Assembly: GCF_019139535.1 (NCBI RefSeq)
Contig: NZ_CP077073.1
Span: 4,616,501 to 4,680,500 of the forward strand
Reading direction: 5' to 3'
Length of the DNA: 64,000 nucleotides
Source of the DNA: Pseudomonas muyukensis
GTDB lineage: Bacteria; Pseudomonadota; Gammaproteobacteria; Pseudomonadales; Pseudomonadaceae
Both the position numbers and the translations under genes were made by a program. Every line of letters starts with the position of its first letter. Within the stretch, counting starts at the first letter, position 1. Below are positions 56,857 through 64,000 of the stretch, piece by piece. Below the pieces are notes generated by a model, which did no database searches, was not told where the DNA came from, and saw only the letters and a program-made list of their open reading frames with translations.

Positions 56857-58236
56857 ATGGCCTTGGACATCATCGTTGTACTGATCTATGCCGCCGGCAT
56901 GCTCGGCCTCGGCTGGTACGGCATGCGGCGCGCGAAGACCCATGAAGACTACCTGGTGGCCGGGCGCAACCTCGGCCCGACCCTGTACATGGGCACCATG
57001 GCCACCACCGTGCTCGGCGGCGCCTCCACCGTCGGTACCGTGCGCCTGGGCTATGTCCATGGCATTTCCGGTTTCTGGCTGTGCGCCGCCCTGGGCCTGG
57101 GGATCATCGCCCTGAACCTGTTCCTGGCCAAACCACTGTTGCGCCTGAAGATCTTCACCGTCACCCAGGTCCTGGAGCGCCGCTACAACCCGATGGCGCG
57201 CCAGGCCAGCGCGGCGATCATGCTGGCCTATGCGCTGATGATCGCGGTGACCTCGACCCTGGCCATGGGCACCGTGCTGCAGGTGCTGCTGGATGTGCCG
57301 TTCTGGATGGCGCTGCTGTTCGGTGGCGGCGTGGTGGTGGTGTATTCAACCATCGGCGGCATGTGGTCGCTGACCCTCACCGACATCGTCCAGTTCGTGA
57401 TCAAGACCGTGGGCCTGATGTTCATCCTGCTGCCGGTGTGCCTGTACAAGGCCGGGGGTTGGGACGCCCTGGTGGCCAAGCTGCCGGCCACCAGCTTCAG
57501 CTGGACCGCCATCGGCTGGGACACCATCATCACCTACTTCCTGATCTACTTCTTCGGCATCCTGATCGGCCAGGACATCTGGCAGCGGGTATTCACCGCC
57601 CGTGACGAGAAGGTCTGCCAGCGTGCCGGCACCACCGCCGGTGTCTATTGCGTGCTGTACGGCCTGGCCTGCGCCCTGATCGGCATGGCCGCCCACGTGC
57701 TGATGCCGGACCTGGCCAACCCCAACAACGCCTTCGCCGAGATGATCAAGGGCCAGTTGCCCGAGGGCATCCGCGGGCTGCTGATGGCCGCCGCCCTGGC
57801 CGCGATGATGTCCACCGCCAGCGCCGGCCTGCTGGCCGCGTCCACCACCCTGACCGAGGACCTGCTGCCGCGGCTGCGCGGCGGCAAGCAGTCGAGCCTG
57901 GGCATCAACCGCCTGTTCACCCTGCTCACCGGCTTGGTGGTGCTGGGCATCGCCCTGGCGGTGAACGATGTGATCAGCGCCCTGACCCTGGCTTACAACC
58001 TGCTGGTGGGCGGCATGCTGATCCCGCTGATGGGGGCGATCTTCTGGAAGCGCGCGACCACCGCCGGGGCCATTGCCAGCATGTCGCTGGGCTTTGCCAC
58101 CGCGTTGCTGTTCATGTTCAAGGACGGCCTGGATGCCAATTCGCCGATCTACTACAGCCTGGCCATCGGCCTGGTGAGCTTCGTGGTGGTCAGCCTGGCT
58201 TCGCGCAAGCCGGTGAGCGCCGTGAAACTGGCCTGA
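56857..58236 (+). CDS. Sodium:solute symporter (SSS family)
   Basis: A 459-residue protein with 12-13 predicted helices. The SSS signature is visible in RRAKTHEDYLVAGRNLGP at the start, TVLGGASTVGTVRLGY, and AALAAMMSTASAGLLAASTT. In P. aeruginosa an SSS gene (PA1418) stands in the gbuA cluster, so guanidino compounds or their products are plausible substrates. The 147-bp repeat array begins 29 nt after the stop and supplies terminator hairpins. Confidence 0.9.
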   Translation: MALDIIVVLIYAAGMLGLGWYGMRRAKTHEDYLVAGRNLGPTLYMGTMATTVLGGASTVGTVRLGYVHGISGFWLCAALGLGIIALNLFLAKPLLRLKIFTVTQVLERRYNPMARQASAAIMLAYALMIAVTSTLAMGTVLQVLLDVPFWMALLFGGGVVVVYSTIGGMWSLTLTDIVQFVIKTVGLMFILLPVCLYKAGGWDALVAKLPATSFSWTAIGWDTIITYFLIYFFGILIGQDIWQRVFTARDEKVCQRAGTTAGVYCVLYGLACALIGMAAHVLMPDLANPNNAFAEMIKGQLPEGIRGLLMAAALAAMMSTASAGLLAASTTLTEDLLPRLRGGKQSSLGINRLFTLLTGLVVLGIALAVNDVISALTLAYNLLVGGMLIPLMGAIFWKRATTAGAIASMSLGFATALLFMFKDGLDANSPIYYSLAIGLVSFVVVSLASRKPVSAVKLA

Positions 58237-58264
58237 TGCCTTCTGTCCTGACCGCGCTCGTCGA

Positions 58265-59129
58265 CCTTGCCGGCGAACACCGGCGCAGCCGGTGCCAGCC
58301 TCCGCGGTGCCTGCTTCGCCAGCAAGGCTGGCTCCTACGAGGCTGCGCTACAACGCAAAAGGCCGCCGCATCACCTGGATGCGGCGGCCTTTTATCTCGG
58401 CGTAGGAGCCGGCTTGCCGGCGAACACCGGCGCAGCCGGTGCCATCCTCCGCGCCGCCTGCTTCGCCAGCAAGGCTGGTTCCCACAGGGCTGCGCTACAA
58501 CGCAAAAGGCCGCCGCATCACCTGGATGCGGCGGCCTTTTATCTCGGCGTAGGAGCCGGCTTGCCGGCGAACACCGGCGCAGCCGGTGCCATCCTCCGCG
58601 GTGCCTGCTTCGCCAGCAAGGCTGGCTCCTACGGGGCTGCGCTACAACGCATAAGGCCGCCGCATCACCTGGATGCGGCGGCCTTTTATTTCGGCGTAGG
58701 AGCCGGCTTGCCGGCGAACACCGGCGCAGCCGGTGCCATCCTCCGCGGTGCCTGCTTCGCCAGCAAGGCTGGCTCCTACGGGGCTGCGCTACAACGCAAA
58801 AGGCCGCCGCATCACCTGGATGCGGCGGCCTTTTATCTCGGCGTAGGAGCCGGCTTGCCGGCGAACACCGGCGCAGCCGGTGCCAGCCTCCGCGCCGCCT
58901 GCTTCGCCAGCAAGGCTGGTTCCCACAGGGCTGCGCTACAACGCAAAAGGCCGCCGCATCACCTGGATGCGGCGGCCTTTTATCTCGGCGTAGGAGCCGG
59001 CCTTGCCGGCGAACACCGGCGCAGCCGGTGCCATCCTCCGCGCCGCCTGCTTCGCCAGCAAGGCTGGTTCCCACAGGGCTGCGCTACAACGCAAAAGGCC
59101 GCCGCATCACCTGGATGCGGCAGCCTTCT
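58265..59129. repeat. Six-copy 147-bp tandem array of REP pair plus terminator hairpin
   Basis: The marker GCTGCGCTACAACGC starts at 58342, 58489, 58636, 58783, 58930 and 59078: four periods of exactly 147 and one of 148. Each unit holds an inverted REP pair (GTAGGAGCCGGCTTGCCGGC ... TTCGCCAGCAAGGCTGG) and a terminator hairpin of AAAAGGCCGCCGCATC, loop ACCTG and GATGCGGCGGCCTTTT (first at 58357-58393). Copies are nearly identical. The first lacks the left REP end; the last has a degraded right hairpin arm and ends next to the small gene at 59139. The hairpins work on both strands, between two convergent genes. Confidence 0.95.
58357..58393. terminator. First terminator hairpin of the array (symporter gene end)
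   Basis: A perfect 16-bp stem (AAAAGGCCGCCGCATC / GATGCGGCGGCCTTTT) with loop ACCTG, 120 nt after the symporter stop. Equivalent hairpins lie at 58504, 58651, 58798, 58945 and 59093. Confidence 0.88.
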
Positions 59130-59138
59130 TGTCGGTGG

Positions 59139-59267
59139 TCAGCGACGACGCGGCTGGCGTTTGCGCTGTTCTTCGTCGGTCGGGATCGGCACCGGCTGCA
59201 ACGGTGGCGGGAGCAAGCCCAAGGCGACGGCGAGGTCGTGGAGCCAGTTGTACATGCGTTGGTTCAT
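59139..59267 (-). CDS. 42-residue small protein / sRNA locus, PA1414 (SicX)-like
   Basis: ATG at 59267, with AGGGGG four bases upstream, opens a 42-codon frame: MNQRMYNWLHDLAVALGLLP, then a proline-rich middle and a basic tail (QRKRQPRRR). It is too short for most gene finders. An ANR/FNR box lies 106-119 nt upstream and a stable hairpin lies in the leader. The location, between a LysR gene and the gbuA-linked symporter gene, matches PA1414 of P. aeruginosa, which from memory is the low-oxygen, Anr-controlled locus of the sRNA SicX. The peptide start also resembles the PA1414 product as I remember it. Whether the function is peptide, RNA or both is open. Confidence 0.7.
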   Translation of the reverse strand: MNQRMYNWLHDLAVALGLLPPPLQPVPIPTDEEQRKRQPRRR

Positions 59268-59302
59268 AATGCCCCCTTGACGGGTGGTCAATCAATCCTG
59301 CG

Positions 59303-59344
59303 ATGCGTCATACAGATCATAGTCCCATGTCCTGTATGGCGCAT
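59303..59344 (-). ncRNA. Candidate structured 5' leader or small RNA of the PA1414-like locus
   Basis: ATGCGTCATACAG (59303-59315) and CTGTATGGCGCAT (59332-59344) are 13-nt inverted arms with one mismatch around a 16-nt loop. The minus-strand transcript from the ANR-box promoter would start in or just before this hairpin. A 5' stem of this strength is typical of stable small RNAs. The transcript start is not fixed by the sequence. Confidence 0.5.
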
Positions 59345-59372
59345 GCTTCTGTTCTTACACATATGGGCGATT

Positions 59373-59386
59373 TTGACCCGGATCAA
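59373..59386. promoter_or_regulatory. ANR/FNR box
   Basis: TTGAC-CCGG-ATCAA (TTGAT-CCGG-GTCAA on the minus strand) differs from the TTGAT-N4-ATCAA consensus at one position. It overlaps the stop codon of the LysR gene (59383-59385) and faces the 42-codon gene. A good -10 hexamer at the class II distance is not obvious (AAGCAT at 59344-59349 is the best). Confidence 0.75.
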
Positions 59387-60276
59387 GCGCAGATGGCAGC
59401 TTCCGACGGTCGGTCAATCGTTTCGCTTTGTTGCAAATCGATCCAGGCCTGCAAATTTGCCCCACACATGCCCTGGCGCCACATCAGCCAGGTCTGCGCC
59501 TGGTCGAACGGCGCCTGCAACCGATGCACCCGCACCCGTTCATGCCCCGGCAGGCTGTCGAGCATCGACTGGGCCATCAACGCCACCCCCGCCCCGGCGA
59601 TCACGCAGGCCAGCATGCTCTGGTACGACTCGATCTCCATCACCCGCCCCATGGGCGTGTGGGCATGGGCATACCAGGCCTCCAGGCGCATGCGGTACGA
59701 GCAGCCCTGGCGGAAGGTGAACACCGCCTTGCCCGCCACGTCACGGGCCGTTTGCACCGGCGGGTGTTCCGGGCTGGTGATGAGCACCAGCACCTCATCG
59801 CACAAAGGCACGCCATCCAACCCGGCCAGGCTCGGCGGGCCGTCCACCAGGGCTGCGTCCAAGGTATGGCCGAGCAGGCCCTCGAGCAGCTCGCCACTGG
59901 GGGCGGCACGCACTTGCAGGTTCACCGCTGGGTAAGCCTGGTGATAGCGCGCCAGCAGCGCGGGCAAGTGGATGGCCGCGCTGCTGTACATGGTGCCGAG
60001 CAGGAAGTCACCGGCCGGCTGGCCGCCCTGCACCGCGGCCATGGCCTCGTCGCGCAGGGCCGCCAGGCGGTTGGCGTAGTCCAGCAGCACCTTGCCCGCC
60101 GGTGACAACTGCAGGCGCTGACGCTCGCGCAGGAACAGCTCCACCCCCAGTTGTTCCTCGAGCTGACGCAGCCGCGTCGACAGGTTCGATGGCACCCGGT
60201 GCAGGCGCTCGGCGGCACGGGTCAGCGAGCCTTCCTCGGCCACGGCCTGGAAGATACGCAGTTGGCTGAACTCCAT
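59383..60276 (-). CDS. LysR-family regulator beside an MFS gene
   Basis: A 297-residue LysR protein with the usual HTH (LTRAAERLHRVPSNLSTRLRQLEEQLG at about 18-44) and effector domain (GDFLLGTMYSSAAIHLPALL from about 89). The ATG at 60276 has GGAG at good spacing; the TTG four codons earlier is less likely. It is divergent from an MFS gene with a LysR-type palindrome between them, so the MFS gene is the likely target. Its stop codon lies within the ANR box of the downstream small gene. Confidence 0.87.
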   Translation of the reverse strand: MEFSQLRIFQAVAEEGSLTRAAERLHRVPSNLSTRLRQLEEQLGVELFLRERQRLQLSPAGKVLLDYANRLAALRDEAMAAVQGGQPAGDFLLGTMYSSAAIHLPALLARYHQAYPAVNLQVRAAPSGELLEGLLGHTLDAALVDGPPSLAGLDGVPLCDEVLVLITSPEHPPVQTARDVAGKAVFTFRQGCSYRMRLEAWYAHAHTPMGRVMEIESYQSMLACVIAGAGVALMAQSMLDSLPGHERVRVHRLQAPFDQAQTWLMWRQGMCGANLQAWIDLQQSETIDRPSEAAICA

Positions 60277-60312
60277 TAGATTCTCCAAAACAGAACAACT
60301 TGATCATCATTA

Positions 60313-60327
60313 TTCAATTTTGTTGAA
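60313..60327. promoter_or_regulatory. LysR-type palindrome, LysR/MFS divergent gap
   Basis: TTCAA-TTTTG-TTGAA, a perfect 5-bp inverted repeat containing T-N11-A, lies 37 nt upstream of the LysR start and 56 nt upstream of the MFS start. Confidence 0.6.
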
Positions 60328-60382
60328 AGTCAATCCGCCCTACCCTGCCAGCCATCGCATTCCTTCGTGCAGGAGACGCTCC

Positions 60383-61603
60383 ATGTCACCCTTCGTACAA
60401 CTGCTGGCCAGCGCCGTGGCGCTGATGATGGCCATGGGCATCGGCCGCTTCGCCCTCACCCCGCAACTGCCCCAGCTGATCACCGAGGGCCAGTTCGACC
60501 TGACCGCCGCTGGCCTGATCGCCGCCGCCAACTACCTGGGCTACTTTCTCGGCGCGGTGGACGGCATGTTCGCCCGCCAGCCGGCCCAGGTGCGCCTGCG
60601 ACTGCATGGCGGGCTATGGCTGTGCGTGGCGTTGACCCTTGCCTCCTGGGCCGCGGACGGTTTCTGGAGCCACCTGCTGCTGCGCTTTGGCACGGGCGTG
60701 GCCAGCGCCTGGGTACTGGTGATGATCACCAGCCTCAGCCAGCAACTGGCCAATGCCCATGGCCGGCAGCGGCTGGGTACCCTGGTGTTCGCCGGCCCCG
60801 GCGCCGGCATCGCGCTGACCGGCCTGCTGGCCCTGGCAGCGCACCTGCTGGGGCTGGGCTCGGCAACACTGTGGCTGATCTACGGGGTAGCCGCCCTGCT
60901 GATGCTGCTGGCTGTGCTGCCGTGCTTGCCACGGGCACTGGAGCCCGCACCAGCAGCAGCGCACGACGGCCCGCCCCAGGGCGCCGGCATCGGCCGCCTG
61001 GGCTTGGTCTACGCGCTGTACGGTATCGGCTACATCCTGCCCGCCACCTTCCTGGCGCAGATGGCCAACCAGCAGTTCCATGGCCAATGGCTGGCCGATC
61101 TGTTCTGGCCGGCATTCGGCCTGGCCGCAGCGCTCGGCGTGGTGCTGGCCAGCCTGCGCCGCCCCGGCCACACCAGCACCTGGTTGACCGCCACCTTGTG
61201 GCTGCAAGGGTTGGGGGTGCTGGCGTGCCTGTTGGGCGGCGGCCTCGGCCTGGGGCTGGGGGTATTGCTGTGCGGCGGGCCGTTCCTGGCTTGCATGCAA
61301 CTGGTGATGCAACGCTCGCGGGAGCTGGCGCCCCATGCCACGCAGCGCAACGCCGGGCTGTTGACCGCCTGTTTTGCCCTGGGGCAGTTGAGCGGGCCGT
61401 TGCTGGCGGCGTTGAGCAGCCATTTCAGTGGAAGCTTGCAACCGGCGCTGGTGCTGGCGGCGCTGGGGTTGGGGCTGGCCGGGGTGTTGGTGCTGGCCGG
61501 TGGTGCGTCGCGCGCGGCGATCAACCCAAGTTCGCCAGCCTTGCCGGCGAATCCTAGCCCACAACCCTGCGCAACTGCTGGCGCACCCAGCCTTCGGCAC
61601 TGA
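60383..61603 (+). CDS. MFS transporter, YbfB-like
   Basis: A 406-residue protein with 12 predicted helices. The start LLASAVALMMAMGIGRFALTPQLPQL is the mark of the YbfB/YjiJ-like subgroup, putative exporters without a known substrate. The last 30 residues after about 376 are not membrane-like; they are encoded partly by a REP fragment (TTGCCGGCGAA, reading ALPANP) and overlap the convergent EamA gene by 50 nt, so the reading frame seems to have run past an older stop. It is probably regulated by the divergent LysR protein. Confidence 0.87.
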   Translation: MSPFVQLLASAVALMMAMGIGRFALTPQLPQLITEGQFDLTAAGLIAAANYLGYFLGAVDGMFARQPAQVRLRLHGGLWLCVALTLASWAADGFWSHLLLRFGTGVASAWVLVMITSLSQQLANAHGRQRLGTLVFAGPGAGIALTGLLALAAHLLGLGSATLWLIYGVAALLMLLAVLPCLPRALEPAPAAAHDGPPQGAGIGRLGLVYALYGIGYILPATFLAQMANQQFHGQWLADLFWPAFGLAAALGVVLASLRRPGHTSTWLTATLWLQGLGVLACLLGGGLGLGLGVLLCGGPFLACMQLVMQRSRELAPHATQRNAGLLTACFALGQLSGPLLAALSSHFSGSLQPALVLAALGLGLAGVLVLAGGASRAAINPSSPALPANPSPQPCATAGAPSLRH

Positions 61604-62480
61604 CCAGGATCACCCCCAGCAGCACCATCACCGCGCCAATCACGAAGTTCAGGCTCAGCGGCTCATCCAGCAGCAACACGCCAAAGGTCACACCGAACAG
61701 CGGCGTGATGAACGAGAACACCGCCAGGTTCGATGCCAGGTATCTGCGCAATAGCCAGAACCAGGTCAGGTAGCTGATGAACGACACCACGATGCCCTGG
61801 AACAGCACACTGCCCACCGCCAGGGGCGTCAGGGCAAAGTCGGCGATCTGCCCGCTGAACAGGGCGATCACCAGCAAGCCGAGGAAGCCCACCGCCAGTT
61901 GGTAGAACAGGGTCAAGGTCACCGGCGCCTCGGACAGCCGCGAGCCACGCACCACCACCGTGGTCGCGCCCCAGGCCAGCCCGGCCAGGATTGCCAGGCC
62001 ATCGCCCAATAGCATGCGCCCATCGAGCTGCTTGAGCGACACGCCCCCGGCGAAGGCCAGGGCAATGCCACAGAAGGCCAGCAGGATGCCTAGCCACTGC
62101 AGCCAGCGCAGCCGCTCGCTGGGCATCATGAAATGCAGCCCCAGGGCGGTGAAGATTGGCGCGGTATAGAGGAACACCGACATGTGCGCCGCCGACGTCA
62201 GCTTCAGCCCCTCGGCAATGAACAGGAACTCCAGCCCGAACAATGCCCCGGCCAGCAACCCGGCGCGCCAGGTGGTGCCCACCAACCCCCAGCCCTCACG
62301 CACGCACACCAGCAGGCCGACCAGCAGCGCGGCGATGCCGTTACGAAATGCCGCCTGCATCACCGGGGCGATGTCCACGGCGGCCGACTTGATCAGCACC
62401 TGTTGGCAGCCCCATACCAGGCACAGCCCCAGCATGACCTGAAAAGCGAAGGCGTCGGGGTTCTTGCGGGCCGCGGTCAT
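61554..62480 (-). CDS. EamA/DMT-family transporter
   Basis: A 308-residue inner-membrane protein with ten predicted helices in two EamA repeats (LGLCLVWGCQQVLIKSAAVD; GLAWGATTVVVRGSRLSE; FGVTFGVLLLDEPLSLNFVIG). The family exports small metabolites; the substrate is unknown. The 3' end overlaps that of the convergent MFS gene. Confidence 0.87.
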   Translation of the reverse strand: MTAARKNPDAFAFQVMLGLCLVWGCQQVLIKSAAVDIAPVMQAAFRNGIAALLVGLLVCVREGWGLVGTTWRAGLLAGALFGLEFLFIAEGLKLTSAAHMSVFLYTAPIFTALGLHFMMPSERLRWLQWLGILLAFCGIALAFAGGVSLKQLDGRMLLGDGLAILAGLAWGATTVVVRGSRLSEAPVTLTLFYQLAVGFLGLLVIALFSGQIADFALTPLAVGSVLFQGIVVSFISYLTWFWLLRRYLASNLAVFSFITPLFGVTFGVLLLDEPLSLNFVIGAVMVLLGVILVSAEGWVRQQLRRVVG

Positions 62481-62571
62481 GCGCGCCCCCTTGGCTGCTG
62501 CAACGTCATGGGCAAGGCTCGGCAGTGGAATGGATCCCGATTATTAGACGTCGAGCCTTGCCGATACCAGC

Positions 62572-62976
62572 CTAAATTGCGCCCCCGGCGATTCGTGCCT
62601 CGGCAGCGACCCGGTCGAAGGTGCTCTCGTCCAGCGCGTCTTCCTGCTCATCCAGCACCTGGCGCGGGTGCTCGAAGCCGGGGATGCTGCTGTCGATCAG
62701 GCTGAGCAGGCGCGAGCCACGCTCGGTGAGCACGAAATTTTCGCCGTTGCCGCCCTGCTCTTCGGGTCGGCTTTCGATGAAACCACGCTCGAAGAGGCTC
62801 TTTTCGTACTCGCAGGCGCGGGTCTTCAGATGGTCCAGGTCGCCGGGCGCTTGGCCCTTGGCTGCCAGGGCCGCGGCATGTTGCTCGGCGTAGGGGCGTG
62901 GGGTGAAGCTGTGACCGGCGCCGTTCTGCACTTCGTGCAGCAAGCGTTCGATCAGGTCCCAGTCGTAGGTGCTCAT
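62572..62976 (-). CDS. DUF2513-like hypothetical protein
   Basis: A 134-residue soluble protein starting MSTYDWDLIERLLHEVQN, with a helical body, a winged-helix-like segment (CEYEKSLFERGFIESRPE) and LTERGSRLLSLI, then an acidic helical tail. The YDWDLIE start and the wing resemble DUF2513 proteins, presumed HTH-type. No operon partner: it is between an EamA gene and a convergent-strand small secreted protein. Function unknown. Confidence 0.75.
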   Translation of the reverse strand: MSTYDWDLIERLLHEVQNGAGHSFTPRPYAEQHAAALAAKGQAPGDLDHLKTRACEYEKSLFERGFIESRPEEQGGNGENFVLTERGSRLLSLIDSSIPGFEHPRQVLDEQEDALDESTFDRVAAEARIAGGAI

Positions 62977-63117
62977 GGAGGGGGCCTCCTGCTGTGGACG
63001 GATGGGGTACATAAGGTGTGACCCAGGAGCCTTTCCAGGTGTTCCACTTTTTACGTGTCTGAACTTTTGCCAGGCCCCGACCATCAACCAGTATCATGCC
63101 CTGCAGAGGCCCGGACG

Positions 63118-63387
63118 ATGAAAACCTCAACCTGCATCACCCTGTTCGCAAGCCTGCTGTGCAGCGCCCCCACTTGGGCTTGCACGCCAGAGGAAGCCAC
63201 CCATAAAAGAGAAGAACTGGCCGGGCTGGTCAGCCAGCTCACCGAGCAGAACCCGCAAAAGGCCAAGGAGATCAATGACGAACTCCAGGGCATGGAGCTG
63301 GGCACGGCGAGCAAGGACCTGCCGGACAAATGCCAGTTGATCGACAAGCGCATCCAGGAACTGAAAGCCGCAGAGAAGAAGACCTGA
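63118..63387 (+). CDS. Small secreted helical protein, unknown
   Basis: The 89-residue product has a signal peptide (MKTSTCITLFASLLCSAPTWA) and a mature part of about 68 residues that is mostly charged helix (KREELAGLVSQLTEQNP, QLIDKRIQELKAAEKK). The mature protein starts at a cysteine (C22) and has a second one near 73, which could form a disulfide in the periplasm; the region before C22 is not a good lipobox. I recognise no family. Confidence 0.75.
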   Translation: MKTSTCITLFASLLCSAPTWACTPEEATHKREELAGLVSQLTEQNPQKAKEINDELQGMELGTASKDLPDKCQLIDKRIQELKAAEKKT

Positions 63388-63399
63388 CTTGGATGGCGC

Positions 63400-63633
63400 T
63401 CAGCGCCGTTGCTGGGCCTGCATGTACTGGCGCAGCAACTGGTTGATGCGGGTCTGGTAGCCGGCGCCCTGCTCCTTGAACCAGGCCAGGACGTCGGCGT
63501 CGAGGCGGATGGTCACGGTCTGCTTGGCAGGCACCCGCAACTCGGCACGGCTGAAGAAGTCGTCGTCCAGCTCGGGGATGTCCGAGGTATCAACGGGTGG
63601 CTGTTGCTTGGTGGTTGCGGATGGTTTCGACAT
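63400..63633 (-). CDS. brnA: BrnA antitoxin
   Basis: A 77-residue protein with a disordered N-terminus, DDDFFSRAELRVPAKQTVTIRLDADVLAWFKEQG and a C-terminal helix (YQTRINQLLRQYMQAQQ), the ribbon-helix-helix pattern of BrnA. It neutralises BrnT and represses the operon. Its start lies inside brnT (44-nt overlap), so the two are translationally linked. Confidence 0.92.
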   Translation of the reverse strand: MSKPSATTKQQPPVDTSDIPELDDDFFSRAELRVPAKQTVTIRLDADVLAWFKEQGAGYQTRINQLLRQYMQAQQRR

Positions 63634-63916
63634 AGCGCTGTTCCTCGCGTCGGGTTGCTCGCCTGGCGGAAATGACTCGGATCACATCACCCGGCCTTTC
63701 GGTGTAGGCCACCACACAGACCCAGGCATTGATCCAGCCCATGCTGATCCAGCGCGGTTCCTGGTACTCGAACCGCTCGTCACGCAGCACCAGCATTGGC
63801 TGGCGAAACATGAGCGTGACAGCGTCAAAGTCGACACCATGCTTGCGGATATTGATCAGGTTCTTTTGCTGATCCCACTCAAATCGGATTGAGCCATCGT
63901 ATTTACATACGTACAT
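63590..63916 (-). CDS. brnT: BrnT ribonuclease toxin
   Basis: The 108-residue product has the BrnT core IRFEWDQQKNLINIRKHGVDFD, followed by VVAYTERPGDVIRVISARRATRREE, which holds the active-site arginines and histidine region of this RelE-like RNase. It inhibits translation when free of BrnA. A strong AAGGAGGTG ribosome site precedes the ATG at 63916. The promoter region holds the inverted pair CGTAT...ATACG (63898-63918) that overlaps the start codon and may be the BrnA operator. Confidence 0.92.
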   Translation of the reverse strand: MYVCKYDGSIRFEWDQQKNLINIRKHGVDFDAVTLMFRQPMLVLRDERFEYQEPRWISMGWINAWVCVVAYTERPGDVIRVISARRATRREEQRYVETIRNHQATATR

Positions 63917-64000
63917 ACGCTACACCTCCTTGGCGACAGATGCCATAGGAGTCTGGTGGGTTGGCGACAAAATGCCGGGGCAAAAAGGGCGTTTGGGAAA
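63917..64000. other. Right edge of window, upstream of brnTA
   Basis: These 84 nt hold the ribosome site and must hold the brnTA promoter. No gene or repeat was seen before the window ends. Confidence 0.5.

Noticed and set aside
58265-59129. CRISPR array as an explanation for the regular repeats.
   Set aside because: There are no unique spacers; the whole 147-bp unit is repeated and consists of REP halves and a terminator hairpin. No cas gene is nearby.
58190-59280. Long repetitive open frames on both strands across the 147-bp array, which would encode proteins with 49-residue repeats.
   Set aside because: 147 is a multiple of three, so any frame that is open in one copy stays open in all. 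The peptide repeats follow from the REP and terminator DNA, with no ribosome site or plausible start.

Overview
The window is a 64-kb piece of a high-GC chromosome from a fluorescent Pseudomonas, most likely the P. putida group. The evidence is the phhR/phhABC phenylalanine hydroxylase cluster beside acsA, the gbuA/LysR/sodium-symporter cluster, an Aer-type PAS chemoreceptor, a PlpD-type patatin, and several classes of Pseudomonas REP palindromes in most intergenic gaps. The species call is inference. No rRNA, tRNA, CRISPR array, prophage or IS element was seen.

Layout. 1-3.2 kb: a cut amino-acid-binding protein and acsA. 3.6-8.2 kb: a DUF2790 protein, phhR, and the operon phhA-phhB-phhC, with two TyrR/PhhR-type boxes between regulator and operon. 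8.5-16 kb: a 42-codon ORF and an unusual inverted-repeat leader before a YhhS-type MFS gene, a YdiJ-type flavoprotein, two LysR/transport sets, and an aromatic amino acid permease. 16.4-21.6 kb: the conserved rnm-yciO-scpA-scpB-rluB operon with divergent yciB-yciI. 21.8-25 kb: a Cpx-like envelope-stress locus (coiled-coil protein, cpxR, cpxP, cpxA) with a CpxR box. 25-38.3 kb: mixed housekeeping genes (nitroreductase, trkH, two AraC regulators, Mpo1-like, LpxH-like phosphoesterase, EamA, SelW-like, plpD, marR, recQ, yecA, ybaN).

38.4-51.8 kb is the accessory centrepiece: a 2611-residue RTX adhesin with an N-terminal retention module, a TAAG LapG-type cleavage site, long tandem repeats, a VWA domain and RTX repeats. 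It is transcribed divergently from its own type I exporter (TolC-like OMP, ABC transporter, HlyD). The adhesin is predicted to be held at the surface and released by a LapD/LapG system encoded elsewhere.

52-64 kb: DTW-domain tRNA modification enzyme, Aer receptor, GbuR-like LysR, guanidinobutyrase, sodium:solute symporter, a six-copy 147-bp REP-plus-terminator array, and a 42-codon gene with an ANR/FNR box and a stable leader hairpin. That gene sits where P. aeruginosa has PA1414/SicX. The end carries LysR/MFS, EamA, two small hypothetical genes and a BrnT/BrnA toxin-antitoxin pair.

The most interesting parts are the ANR-linked small gene with the adjoining 147-bp array, the adhesin/exporter island, the structured leader at 8640-8690, and the 32-bp perfect inverted repeat after the exporter operon.
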